6,540 nucleotides of DNA. It comes from Ruminococcus flavefaciens (GTDB lineage Bacteria; Bacillota; Clostridia; Oscillospirales; Ruminococcaceae). Positions 1 through 6,403 of the stretch are shown here, piece by piece; position 1 is the stretch's first letter; every line of letters starts with the position of its first letter. Under the pieces are notes generated by a model. That model ran no database searches, was not told the DNA's origin, and was given only the letters and a program-made list of their open reading frames with translations. Where the stretch lies: positions 1 to 6,540 of the forward strand of contig SFMO01000073.1 of the NCBI GenBank assembly GCA_004554385.1, read 5' to 3'. The position numbers were made by a program, and so were the translations under genes.

Positions 1-1499
1 AGCGAATACTGAGAAGCGGTATCATAGAATTTTGTTGCCTTTTTCCATTCACTCTCTGAAAGCGGATGATTGGTAGTGTATTCGGTTTTCTCATTATAAT
101 TTGGCATTTCCTTCAGGAAAGAAATATATTCTTCATAGTCCTCAAGGAAGCCGTCATATGTTCTCTTTCTTTCATGTATCTGTCCCGGTTCCAGACTGTG
201 ATATTCATCATTTTCGTCCCAGTAACCATAACAGGTCTCATAATAATCATCATAGAATTTGTCCCGGAAGTTATACAGCAGCATGATGTCATCAAAATTG
301 ATCTCACCGTCTGAATCGATATCAGCATCAACCAAGCCATTATCCATAAGCTCAGCCATTACATTATATGAGGCATTGGTATAGCACATAGCTGATTTGA
401 GATAATATTCTATAAAATAATGTATAGGCGACATTAACTTGTCTGCGGAATCGCTGCCGTGGTATTTCAGTCTTTCAAACTTACCGTCCGACTCTTCGTA
501 GAACATTGTATCGTAGAAATCGATTATATCGAAATCGCCGTCATCGTGCCTGATATATTCAAGCGGAACAGGTTCGGCATATGTATCAGGACAGTTGTCA
601 ATATAGTAATTAGGGTCGAAGTATTCAAGCTTTACCGGCTGAGTACGTACAAAGTATTCCGTAATATCATAGATACTCGCATTCAAGCCTGTAGCCTGCT
701 TGAATTCATTTATCTTTTCTTCGCAGTCGTTTATATTATTGGCGATATACTCAGGAAGCTTGTCAGTATAACTGCGTTCAACTGCATAGGCATCAAAGAT
801 GTCAAATTTACCGTCACCGTTTATGTCAATATCCAGATCGTAATCTTCAATGCAGGTTATCAGATTCCGGATATAATCAGGATACTTGTCTGTACGTGTA
901 TACTTTAACGGCTCTGCAGCTGCGGCATTTGCAGCCGATACATTCGGAAGCATGAGCATGGCGGTTGAAAGTGCGGCAAATCGTTTCATAATAATTCTCC
1001 CTTCGCTTAATAGTTGTTCATTATCATATGTTGTAACAGTTTCTGTAGTTTCCACAGGAACAAATTCTGTCTGTACGGCTGCTGACGTAATAATACTGTC
1101 AACGGCAGTGTAAGACGCAGATGCTTTATCAGATGATCTTGCAGTTTCTGATGATGATACATCTGCTGAAGAAACAGCTGTTGACCCTGCTTTCGTTACG
1201 GAAGCTGATGCGGATGAATGGCTTGCTGTTGTTGATAAGACAGCAGCCGTTTTTTCGGAAGGCGGAGAAGTAACGGGTTCTGTAATATCTTCGATGATGT
1301 TACTGTTATCAGGGGGCGTGTCAATGAATTTGGCTGAATCCTTGAGATGCCAGATACAGAATGCGGCTGCGGCAGATGCTGCAATACCTGAAACAGCGAC
1401 TGATACTTTTCGGATACGGCGTGTATGTTCAGCTTTTTCAGTGATAATAGCATCGCCTCTTTCCTTGACGATAGCGGCCATTTCCTTATAGTCCATCAT
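1..1499 (-). CDS. Membrane-anchored sigma-factor partner fused in frame to a secreted-type EF-hand/dockerin-like protein (3' end outside the window)
   Basis: I translated this frame by hand: it has no stop from 1499 to the window edge, giving 499 codons. The ATG at 1499 has AAGGAGG (1509-1515) nine bases upstream and overlaps the sigma gene by 14 bases, so the two are probably translationally coupled. Residues 1-31 are short, charged and presumably cytoplasmic (RRIRK at 27-31). Residues 32-51 form one hydrophobic membrane segment. Residues about 55-160 are a Ser/Thr/Ala/Val-rich linker typical of an exposed surface stalk. At residue 171 comes MKRFAALSTAMLMLPNVSA, a convincing signal-peptide-like segment with its own ribosome binding site. 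The rest is acidic and rich in Tyr, Phe and Asp, with EF-hand-like loops at 225-236, 316-327 (degenerate) and 393-404. Known: genes directly downstream of and overlapping ECF sigma genes often encode membrane anti-sigma factors. Inferred: the N-terminal part controls the sigma factor and the outer part senses or binds something. I see no named anti-sigma domain. It could instead be two proteins read from one frame. Confidence 0.8.
   Translation of the reverse strand, partial: MMDYKEMAAIVKERGDAIITEKAEHTRRIRKVSVAVSGIAASAAAAFCIWHLKDSAKFIDTPPDNSNIIEDITEPVTSPPSEKTAAVLSTTASHSSASASVTKAGSTAVSSADVSSSETARSSDKASASYTAVDSIITSAAVQTEFVPVETTETVTTYDNEQLLSEGRIIMKRFAALSTAMLMLPNVSAANAAAAEPLKYTRTDKYPDYIRNLITCIEDYDLDIDINGDGKFDIFDAYAVERSYTDKLPEYIANNINDCEEKINEFKQATGLNASIYDITEYFVRTQPVKLEYFDPNYYIDNCPDTYAEPVPLEYIRHDDGDFDIIDFYDTMFYEESDGKFERLKYHGSDSADKLMSPIHYFIEYYLKSAMCYTNASYNVMAELMDNGLVDADIDSDGEINFDDIMLLYNFRDKFYDDYYETCYGYWDENDEYHSLEPGQIHERKRTYDGFLEDYEEYISFLKEMPNYNEKTEYTTNHPLSESEWKKATKFYDTASQYS
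288..827 (-). repeat. Three spaced EF-hand/dockerin-like calcium-loop motifs
   Basis: Loop 1 (792-827, residues 225-236) is DINGDGKFDIFD, with Asp/Asn at EF-hand positions 1, 3, 5, 9 and 12. Loop 3 (288-323, residues 393-404) is DIDSDGEINFDD, also complete. Between them (519-554, residues 316-327) a DDGDFDIID sequence keeps positions 5, 6, 9 and 12 but lacks acidic residues at positions 1 and 3, so it is a degenerate copy. Loop 1 shares its DIF-D ending with the second dockerin loop of the GH9 protein in this window. In a normal type I dockerin the two loops lie a few tens of residues apart; here the intact loops are 168 residues apart, so this is not a compact dockerin. Confidence 0.6.
987..1003 (-). 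promoter_or_regulatory. Internal ribosome binding site and second start codon inside the long frame
   Basis: AAGGGAG (997-1003) lies seven bases before an in-frame ATG (987-989, residue 171 of the long protein). The residues that follow have the three parts of a signal peptide: MKR, then a hydrophobic core FAALSTAMLML, then a small-residue region with a plausible cleavage after ANA. Starting here would give a secreted protein of at least 329 residues without the membrane anchor. Whether it is used cannot be told from sequence alone, but both spacing and signal peptide are as good as at ordinary gene starts in this window. Confidence 0.55.
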
Positions 1500-2040
1500 A
1501 TTCAGCATCCTCCTTTTCAAGTTCTCTTTTCAGAGCATTTTTCGCTCTGTAAAGCAGATCACGTATCTGCTTGCTGCTTTTTTTCATTATCTTGCCTGCT
1601 TCGGTATTATCGAAATTCTCGAAGTAGATAAGACAAAGAATCTGGCTGTATTCGGGTTTCAGCTTGCTCACAGCAAGTCTCAGCATTGAACATTTTTCCT
1701 GCTGTAAGTAATTCTGTTCGATATTTTCCCCGGTCGGGACGGAATAAGCGCCATCGAGAGATATTTCCCGTATCCTTGAGCGTTTTCGCCGGATGTCAAA
1801 GGCTTTGTTCCTTCCTATAGTATATAACCATGTCTTGAATGCGGAATTTCCGTTGAAAACAGGTTTATCTACATAAAGCTTTATGAACACATCGATCGCG
1901 GCTTCCTCGGACAGCTCCATATCTCCGATAATACTGTAGATGTAATATATAAGACCATCTTTATAGTCTTTTATGACTTCATCGATTGCGTCCCTGTCAC
2001 CTGAGAGAAAACGGCTGTAGCTACCTGAACCGTCACTCAT
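1486..2040 (-). CDS. ECF-type RNA polymerase sigma factor (sigma-70 family)
   Basis: The 184-residue protein directs RNA polymerase to a small set of promoters. Region 2 spans about residues 11-87 and includes a typical region 2.3/2.4 segment, AFKTWLYTIGRNKAFDIRRK (67-86), which melts and reads the -10 element. Region 4 spans about 117-173, with a helix-turn-helix around residues 141-165 (TEAGKIMKKSSKQIRDLLYR) that reads the -35 element. The linker between them lacks sigma region 3, and the length fits the ECF group. The ATG at 2040 has AAAGGAG (2048-2054) seven bases upstream. The downstream gene overlaps its last codons, which suggests coupled translation with a membrane-bound regulator. 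An ECF-like promoter candidate sits just upstream, so it may drive its own transcription. The family call is firm; the exact ECF subgroup and target genes are unknown. Confidence 0.93.
   Translation of the reverse strand: MSDGSGSYSRFLSGDRDAIDEVIKDYKDGLIYYIYSIIGDMELSEEAAIDVFIKLYVDKPVFNGNSAFKTWLYTIGRNKAFDIRRKRSRIREISLDGAYSVPTGENIEQNYLQQEKCSMLRLAVSKLKPEYSQILCLIYFENFDNTEAGKIMKKSSKQIRDLLYRAKNALKRELEKEDAEYDGL
1509..1515 (-). promoter_or_regulatory. Ribosome binding site of the sigma-partner gene, inside the end of the sigma gene
   Basis: AAGGAGG sits inside the last codons of the sigma gene. Three in-frame ATGs follow, at 1508, 1499 and 1496. The first touches the site itself, leaving no spacing; the one at 1499 has nine bases of spacing and is the preferred start; 1496 would have twelve. 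Confidence 0.75.
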
Positions 2041-2080
2041 TGTTATTCTCCTTTCGACAGGAAATATTTCCTTTGATAAT

Positions 2081-2110
2081 TAGACGCACGGAACATCGTG
2101 AATGTCGCAC
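2081..2110 (-). promoter_or_regulatory. Candidate ECF-type promoter of the sigma operon
   Basis: Read on the minus strand, a GTGCGACA block (2103-2110; core GCGAC at 2104-2108) is followed after 17 bases by CGTCTA (2081-2086). A CGTC-type -10 at this spacing from a -35 block is the usual layout of ECF sigma promoters. An A/T run immediately upstream (about 2114-2128) resembles an UP element. The start of transcription would fall roughly 35 bases before the sigma ATG. The simplest inference is that the sigma factor recognises its own promoter; the -35 block is not the common GGAAC form, so the match rests on the -10, the spacing and the position. Confidence 0.5.
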
Positions 2111-2403
2111 CCTTTAAAAAATTTTTTTGAGAAGTGATTTTATTGCGTCTGGTTTTCCTCTCTTTCGGTTGTACATATTATATCATATCGGTTTCTGTGA
2201 TTCAATGTTATTTGATGAATGACAGATATTATACAGGTCAGGATAACCGGAAGAGCATTGCAGGTTTTCACGGAGTCATTGTTATAAGCGGAGTGCTTGC
2301 TATATATGAGCTCCTTCCCGCATTTCACCTGTTACGGGCTCTCCCGACAATGAATTCAAAATTGAATATGATCCGGTAAAGCGTGAACTCAGCAAGTAAT
2401 ATC
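2111..2403. other. Stretch with no supported gene; possible plus-strand gene remnant
   Basis: Apart from the A/T run near 2114-2128 I see no gene here. A plus-strand frame from a GTG at 2134 to 2379 (81 codons) has no ribosome binding site, no recognisable domain, and begins close to the sigma promoter. Just before the terminator, a different plus-strand frame reads EFKIEYDPVKRELSK and stops at 2397-2399, five bases before the hairpin stem. That tail looks protein-like, but its frame is closed by a TGA near 2307 and no start is visible. It may be the decayed end of an old gene. Confidence 0.3.
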
Positions 2404-2449
2404 AAATGCCTCCGTATATTGTCTTTTGGCAGCATACGGAGGCATTTTT
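2404..2449. terminator. Rho-independent terminator, probably bidirectional
   Basis: The perfect 12-bp stem ATGCCTCCGTAT (2406-2417) and ATACGGAGGCAT (2434-2445) encloses a 16-base loop, and AA/TT pairs extend it by two. On the plus strand it is followed by TTTTT and a pyrimidine-rich tract up to about 2467, the better termination signal. On the minus strand it lies about 40 bases after the GH9 stop codon and is followed by the weaker TTTGATATT. With the GH9 gene as the only certain neighbour ending here, it most likely terminates that gene. Confidence 0.8.
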
Positions 2450-2487
2450 ATTCTATTTCTTCTTTTTAGGTAATAACGAAACCATTG

Positions 2488-5400
2488 TTAAGCTGCCTTG
2501 ATGCTGCCGCCCCATTCAACGACTGTGAAGCCTTTTCTCTCGAATGTATCAAGCTCCTGCGGCTCGATGTTCACAGCATTTTCAAGGGGAACATACGCCA
2601 TAAATATGCGCAGCAGGCTGTCAGGTTTCGGTGTGATGTCAAGCTTGGCAGAATCAGTATAGGCATCGCTCTGGAATGAAATTAGGTTATACTTGTTATG
2701 CTCCATCAGTGGCAGCCAGTATACTATGAACTCGTTCATTTCGGCTTCTGTGAGTCCCATATATGTGAGTTTTTCCTTCAGGAAACTCTCGGTATCACAG
2801 CCTGCGACGCAGAAGCCCTTGGAAAAGTCGAATCTTGTGCGGCAGTTTACTGCATCCCAGAACAGGTACTTATGATGTGTGCCGTCAGCCTTGTTCAAAA
2901 GTGTGCCGTCGGGGGAAGCTGTTACGTCCCAGCCGTTATTGTATCTCGGGTATGTCGTTGAGAGTTCTGCTTCCGTCAGTTCCAGCTCAACATGAACATC
3001 GGTCTCTTTCTCGGGATACAGGTATATTACAGGCTTATCCATGTATACCTCATAAACGATCGTCGGAGTTTTACCATCGTCTCCCACCGTTCTGATCCAG
3101 CCGTACTGACCATCATATTCGGTAAATATCCATTTATCGTTATTATCCTGATATCCTAATTCCGAGAGAACAGTATTTTTATGGATAATAGCTACAGGTT
3201 CAAAGCTCTCATCGGGACCAAGATATAATTTCAGACCGTCTGTAACAGTACGCACCGGACCACCAAAGCTGCGATGAAGTGGTTTTACATATTCTGAAGC
3301 ATTCTGACTTATAAGTTCTTTTCGCATGAGAACAAGGTCAAATATATCGAGCTTATTGTCCTTATTATAGTCCACAGCTCTCCAGTTTTTCATACTTACA
3401 TTTTTAGAACCGAGCAGCCACTTTTGTAAGATCACCGCATCGGATACATTGAATTCGCCGTCAGCATTAGCATCTCCCGGCACAGCCTTAACGGCAGGTT
3501 CTGCGGAGGCTTCGTCCTGAAGGAATGATACCATCCATGCAAGCGACGCGTTGCTGCTGAGAGAAGCTTCATTGGTAGACCATGATTCTACGGAATCAGC
3601 ATAAAATCTCTCGGAAGGATCATCCGGATTTCCATATCCAATTCCCATAGCCCTCGCATATGAGTCAATAGCCTTTGCAGTCGGACCGCTTACGATCACT
3701 CCGTCAGGTGCCTGAGGAAGAGACTTGTTGATCTCATACTGCCAGTATTCGTGTGAAGGATTCTTTGTACAGTAAGAACCATAACCTGAAATGAATGAGT
3801 ATGACATAGGATTGTTTCCGAGGAGATAGTCCATACCTCTTGTCACGCCGTTCAGGTACTTATCATCACCTGTTATGTCGTAGGCATAAGCCATAGCGAT
3901 CATATTATTCAGGGCTCGTCCGTTGGAATCATATTCAAAGCCGCGGTAATATATTTCAGGCCTCCAGTCTGTGTCAAAGTAACCCCGATCGTCATACTTA
4001 TACGGGATACCGTAGCCCTGGCTTTCTTCTTCATTGATGAAATCGTCTGCCGTTTTAAGAAGTGAACTATTCAGCATCTCTGTCTGTTCATCTGTGAGGA
4101 GATCCTTGTGCATCAGCAGCGACAGAGAGCCTGCTGCGGCAATGTTTTCACTTCTGAACAATGTGAATGTGAAGTCTCCGGGCTGGTTTGATCCGCCTGT
4201 TATCCTTGGTGAAAACGTGAATGCACCTTTATATCCGGAAAGATCATCAAGGTAGTCAGCAGCGTCTTCATCTTCCATTAGCTTTGAAGTGATATAAAGC
4301 TCACAGGCTGCCCAGTAGGCGTCAGCTGAGACCTCACTGTCAGGGAAATAAATATTCTGAGGATAATATAATGACACTTCGTTAGCATGCTCATAAGCTT
4401 CTGGCTCATAAAAATTCGCCTTGTATGCCTGATATGCCTCCTTAGCACTTTCAAGGAGCTTATCTGCATATTCAGCGTCATAAGCCTTCCAAAGTCTTGC
4501 TCCCTGTGCCGCGCAGGCTGCATAATTCAGAGTTGCGGCAAATGTAGGCGGCTTGATGACACGTATATCCTCATAGCTGACATAATCAGGCCTTTCGGTA
4601 AGACTGCGCAATATGTGATCGTTTATGCAGTGATAATACATACCCGAATATTTGCCCCATGTTTTCTCATCGGGCTGCACCTTCATGCGTGACATAAAAT
4701 CCAGCTCATATCTGCATTCATCAAGGATATCAGGGTATTTATTGCCCGATTCGGGAATAACAACAGTGCCCGAACCGTCCGCGAATTTCTTGCCCTTACC
4801 GCTTTCTGCCGCGCGCTCGTACATATTCTGAAGCGTCCATACGGAAATACCGCCCTCTGTCATATTCTTGCTGTGGTCGCCGGATCTATACCAGCCTCCC
4901 GATGCGTTGAGCTTTGAAGAAGCATAGTAATGGGTCGCTTCATCATCTGCCAGATATTCACCTTTCCATTGGGTCTGGACATAACCCGTATCTGTCTTAT
5001 GAAAGCCTGCATGTGCGAGTTTATCTTTTTCACCCGATGTGATATATTCTGACTCGATATCTGTACCTGAACGGTTCTGATAGAAATAATTCAGCGCATT
5101 TGTCAGCATATTATGTTCGCTGTCGCTGTAAATATCGGTGCCTATCCTGAACGTGAACGATCTCCAGTTCTTGCCTTTGATACGGATATAGTATTCGCCG
5201 ACCTCATCAAAAGCTGTAAAGTCTATCTTGCATACATTATCGCCCGAATCTTTGTCCTTCTTCGGCTCGCTTGTTTTGCCCGTATAAACAACTTCATCAT
5301 CTGAAACTCTTACTATCTCATAGTCATAGCTGTCGGTCAGCTCTATCGACTCTGCACCGTATACGAAGTCGCCTGCGTTATCGCCCAGCGTTGCATTCTT

Positions 5401-6138
5401 GGCAAGTCCCGTATAGTATCCGAGCTGATTGACCGAGATATAATTGTTTGTCAGACCGCTGAAACCACGGTTCGTATAGCCGAAGCTGGATACGGGGGGC
5501 ACATATTCCTTATCTGTCAGGTCCTCAATGGACATATCATCGAACCAGAGCTCATCGCCGCTCTTAGCATTTCCGCTATACTTGGTGCCCATTGCATACT
5601 GGAAGGCCCATTGAGCTGATTCAATATCATTCAAAGGCTTGAATATTCCCTCATAGGTCTGCCATTCGGTCGTAAGCCTTACAGAACTCGAAGGCCATTG
5701 ACCGCCCATATCAGGACCCATGTGCATATCGTTTGTCGAACCGTCAAGCACAAAGTATTCCTCGCTGTCGCTGAGATTGCCGATAAAGGAATAAAGCTCC
5801 ATTCCCTCACGCTTCGCCTTTGACTTAAAGCTTACCTTGTACTCGTGACCTGCCTTGAAGCTGAGATTCCTGTGTCTGAACTGGAGATCCCATCTTTCCC
5901 ATTCCGCGCCATTAGGCACCCTTATACTGAGCTTGACAGCACCGTCCGTAAGCTCGAATGTCTGCTTCGCAGGGGCTGTTTCCACAGCATGCCACGGTAT
6001 CATCTTGTGCTCAAAGGTGGTCTCGCCCACAAGCTCATAAGCAGAAGCCCTGACTGGCTCTGCGATACTGACACCCGTCGGCACGAGCATTGCCGCTGAC
6101 AGTATCCCTGCAGCGATCTTTTTACAGTGTTTTTTCAT
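2488..6138 (-). CDS. Secreted GH9 glycoside hydrolase with CBM4, Ig-like, dockerin, SH3-like and KPVIYLYP domains
   Basis: This 1216-residue exported protein has a signal peptide (MKKHCKK start; likely cleavage after ASA at 33), a CBM4-like carbohydrate-binding domain (about 34-207), an Ig-like domain typical of the N-terminus of GH9 enzymes (about 231-335), a GH9 catalytic domain (about 338-874), a type I dockerin (about 886-945), a bacterial SH3-like domain (about 965-1018) and a C-terminal domain with KPVIYLYP (1035-1042) and VVEWGG (1206-1211). GH9 enzymes cleave beta-1,4-glucans such as cellulose by inversion. The CBM4-Ig-GH9 order resembles CbhA/CelK of Clostridium thermocellum. The second GH9 signature is intact (846-864), with E857 as expected proton donor and D848. 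In the usual GGWYDAGD motif the sequence is GGWYRSGD (414-421): the base D421 remains but the first Asp is Arg418. The usual P-H-x-R motif reads PSHE (794-797). Activity may therefore be lost or altered. The dockerin should attach it to a cohesin. No partner gene follows before the terminator, so it is probably monocistronic. Confidence 0.93.
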   Translation of the reverse strand: MKKHCKKIAAGILSAAMLVPTGVSIAEPVRASAYELVGETTFEHKMIPWHAVETAPAKQTFELTDGAVKLSIRVPNGAEWERWDLQFRHRNLSFKAGHEYKVSFKSKAKREGMELYSFIGNLSDSEEYFVLDGSTNDMHMGPDMGGQWPSSSVRLTTEWQTYEGIFKPLNDIESAQWAFQYAMGTKYSGNAKSGDELWFDDMSIEDLTDKEYVPPVSSFGYTNRGFSGLTNNYISVNQLGYYTGLAKNATLGDNAGDFVYGAESIELTDSYDYEIVRVSDDEVVYTGKTSEPKKDKDSGDNVCKIDFTAFDEVGEYYIRIKGKNWRSFTFRIGTDIYSDSEHNMLTNALNYFYQNRSGTDIESEYITSGEKDKLAHAGFHKTDTGYVQTQWKGEYLADDEATHYYASSKLNASGGWYRSGDHSKNMTEGGISVWTLQNMYERAAESGKGKKFADGSGTVVIPESGNKYPDILDECRYELDFMSRMKVQPDEKTWGKYSGMYYHCINDHILRSLTERPDYVSYEDIRVIKPPTFAATLNYAACAAQGARLWKAYDAEYADKLLESAKEAYQAYKANFYEPEAYEHANEVSLYYPQNIYFPDSEVSADAYWAACELYITSKLMEDEDAADYLDDLSGYKGAFTFSPRITGGSNQPGDFTFTLFRSENIAAAGSLSLLMHKDLLTDEQTEMLNSSLLKTADDFINEEESQGYGIPYKYDDRGYFDTDWRPEIYYRGFEYDSNGRALNNMIAMAYAYDITGDDKYLNGVTRGMDYLLGNNPMSYSFISGYGSYCTKNPSHEYWQYEINKSLPQAPDGVIVSGPTAKAIDSYARAMGIGYGNPDDPSERFYADSVESWSTNEASLSSNASLAWMVSFLQDEASAEPAVKAVPGDANADGEFNVSDAVILQKWLLGSKNVSMKNWRAVDYNKDNKLDIFDLVLMRKELISQNASEYVKPLHRSFGGPVRTVTDGLKLYLGPDESFEPVAIIHKNTVLSELGYQDNNDKWIFTEYDGQYGWIRTVGDDGKTPTIVYEVYMDKPVIYLYPEKETDVHVELELTEAELSTTYPRYNNGWDVTASPDGTLLNKADGTHHKYLFWDAVNCRTRFDFSKGFCVAGCDTESFLKEKLTYMGLTEAEMNEFIVYWLPLMEHNKYNLISFQSDAYTDSAKLDITPKPDSLLRIFMAYVPLENAVNIEPQELDTFERKGFTVVEWGGSIKAA

Positions 6139-6144
6139 ATGATT

Positions 6145-6151
6145 CCCTCCC
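6145..6151 (-). promoter_or_regulatory. Ribosome binding site fixing the GH9 start
   Basis: GGGAGGG lies six bases before the ATG at 6136-6138, which opens a proper signal peptide (MKKHCKK plus a hydrophobic core). The frame stays open upstream to 6213, but the extra 25 residues would place charged and Cys-containing sequence before the signal peptide, and the ATGs there overlap or precede this site. Confidence 0.85.
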
Positions 6152-6166
6152 ATCATATCTTTTAAA

Positions 6167-6187
6167 ACAGTACAGCAGATACTGTAC
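6167..6187. repeat. Short inverted repeat in the GH9 leader
   Basis: ACAGTA (6167-6172) and TACTGT (6180-6185) form a 6-bp inverted repeat around seven bases; in an alternative pairing GTACAG (6170-6175) matches CTGTAC (6182-6187). It lies between the promoter candidate and the GH9 ribosome binding site, where it could be an operator or a small RNA hairpin. I recognise no known regulator site and the repeat is short enough to be chance. Confidence 0.3.
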
Positions 6188-6247
6188 GATTTCAGCTGTG
6201 CTCCCCTATTCATCAGTTCTTTTTATTTTAATTCCCTTTGATTACAG

Positions 6248-6274
6248 ATTATCATAAATTTTATCATATGTCAA
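6248..6274 (-). promoter_or_regulatory. Candidate housekeeping promoter of the GH9 gene
   Basis: On the minus strand a perfect TTGACA (6269-6274) is followed after 15 bases by GATAAT (6248-6253), giving a leader of roughly 100 bases. Spacing is shorter than the ideal 17; TAATCT at 17 bases is the alternative -10. TATGATA occurs twice here (complement at 6250-6256 and 6262-6268). I see no CGTC-type ECF -10 on this strand in the leader, so the sigma factor of this window is not an obvious activator. Confidence 0.5.
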
Positions 6275-6401
6275 CAGTTCCGGCAGATCAAAAACGAAAT
6301 TTGCATTATTTATGCATTATACATCTATCCAGTAATAAAGCCGATCATCCTGCACATTCGTCAGCAGATCATCTTTTTAAAATAAAAAGTCCCACACACA
6401 G
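6275..6401. other. A/T-rich spacer between the GH9 promoter and the insertion sequence
   Basis: No gene is visible. It contains a direct repeat TGCATTAT (6302-6309 and 6313-6320) and a 7-bp direct repeat GATCATC (6343-6349 and 6367-6373). Neither has an evident function. The spacer ends where the insertion sequence begins, so its right-hand part may have been separated from formerly adjacent DNA by the insertion. Confidence 0.4.
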
Positions 6402-6403
6402 TG

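Noticed and set aside
459..908. Plus-strand 149-residue frame rich in Ile and Val
   Set aside because: It is antisense to the acidic EF-hand region; hydrophobic content follows from reading Asp- and Tyr-rich codons backwards, and no start signal is seen.
1196..1453. Minus-strand 85-residue frame inside the long open frame
   Set aside because: It is an alternative frame of the sigma-partner gene, lacks a ribosome binding site and has no recognisable domain; the frame from 1499 has the better start and the coherent membrane segment and linker.
2134..2379. Plus-strand 81-residue frame with hydrophobic stretches
   Set aside because: GTG start without a convincing ribosome binding site, no known domain, and it begins almost on top of the sigma promoter candidate. 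Kept only as part of the possible remnant.
3304..3483. Possible frameshift or fusion at the dockerin to C-terminal tail junction
   Set aside because: The frame is continuous and each domain is complete, so this is a genuine multidomain protein rather than an assembly artefact as far as the sequence shows.
6139..6213. Longer N-terminus for the GH9 protein (25 extra residues)
   Set aside because: The strong GGGAGGG site and the signal peptide both point to the ATG at 6138; the extension would bury the signal peptide and overlaps the leader repeat.
6302..6373. Short direct repeats TGCATTAT and GATCATC as a possible array or iteron set
   Set aside because: Only two copies each, with A/T-rich composition; too short and irregular for a CRISPR array or replication origin.
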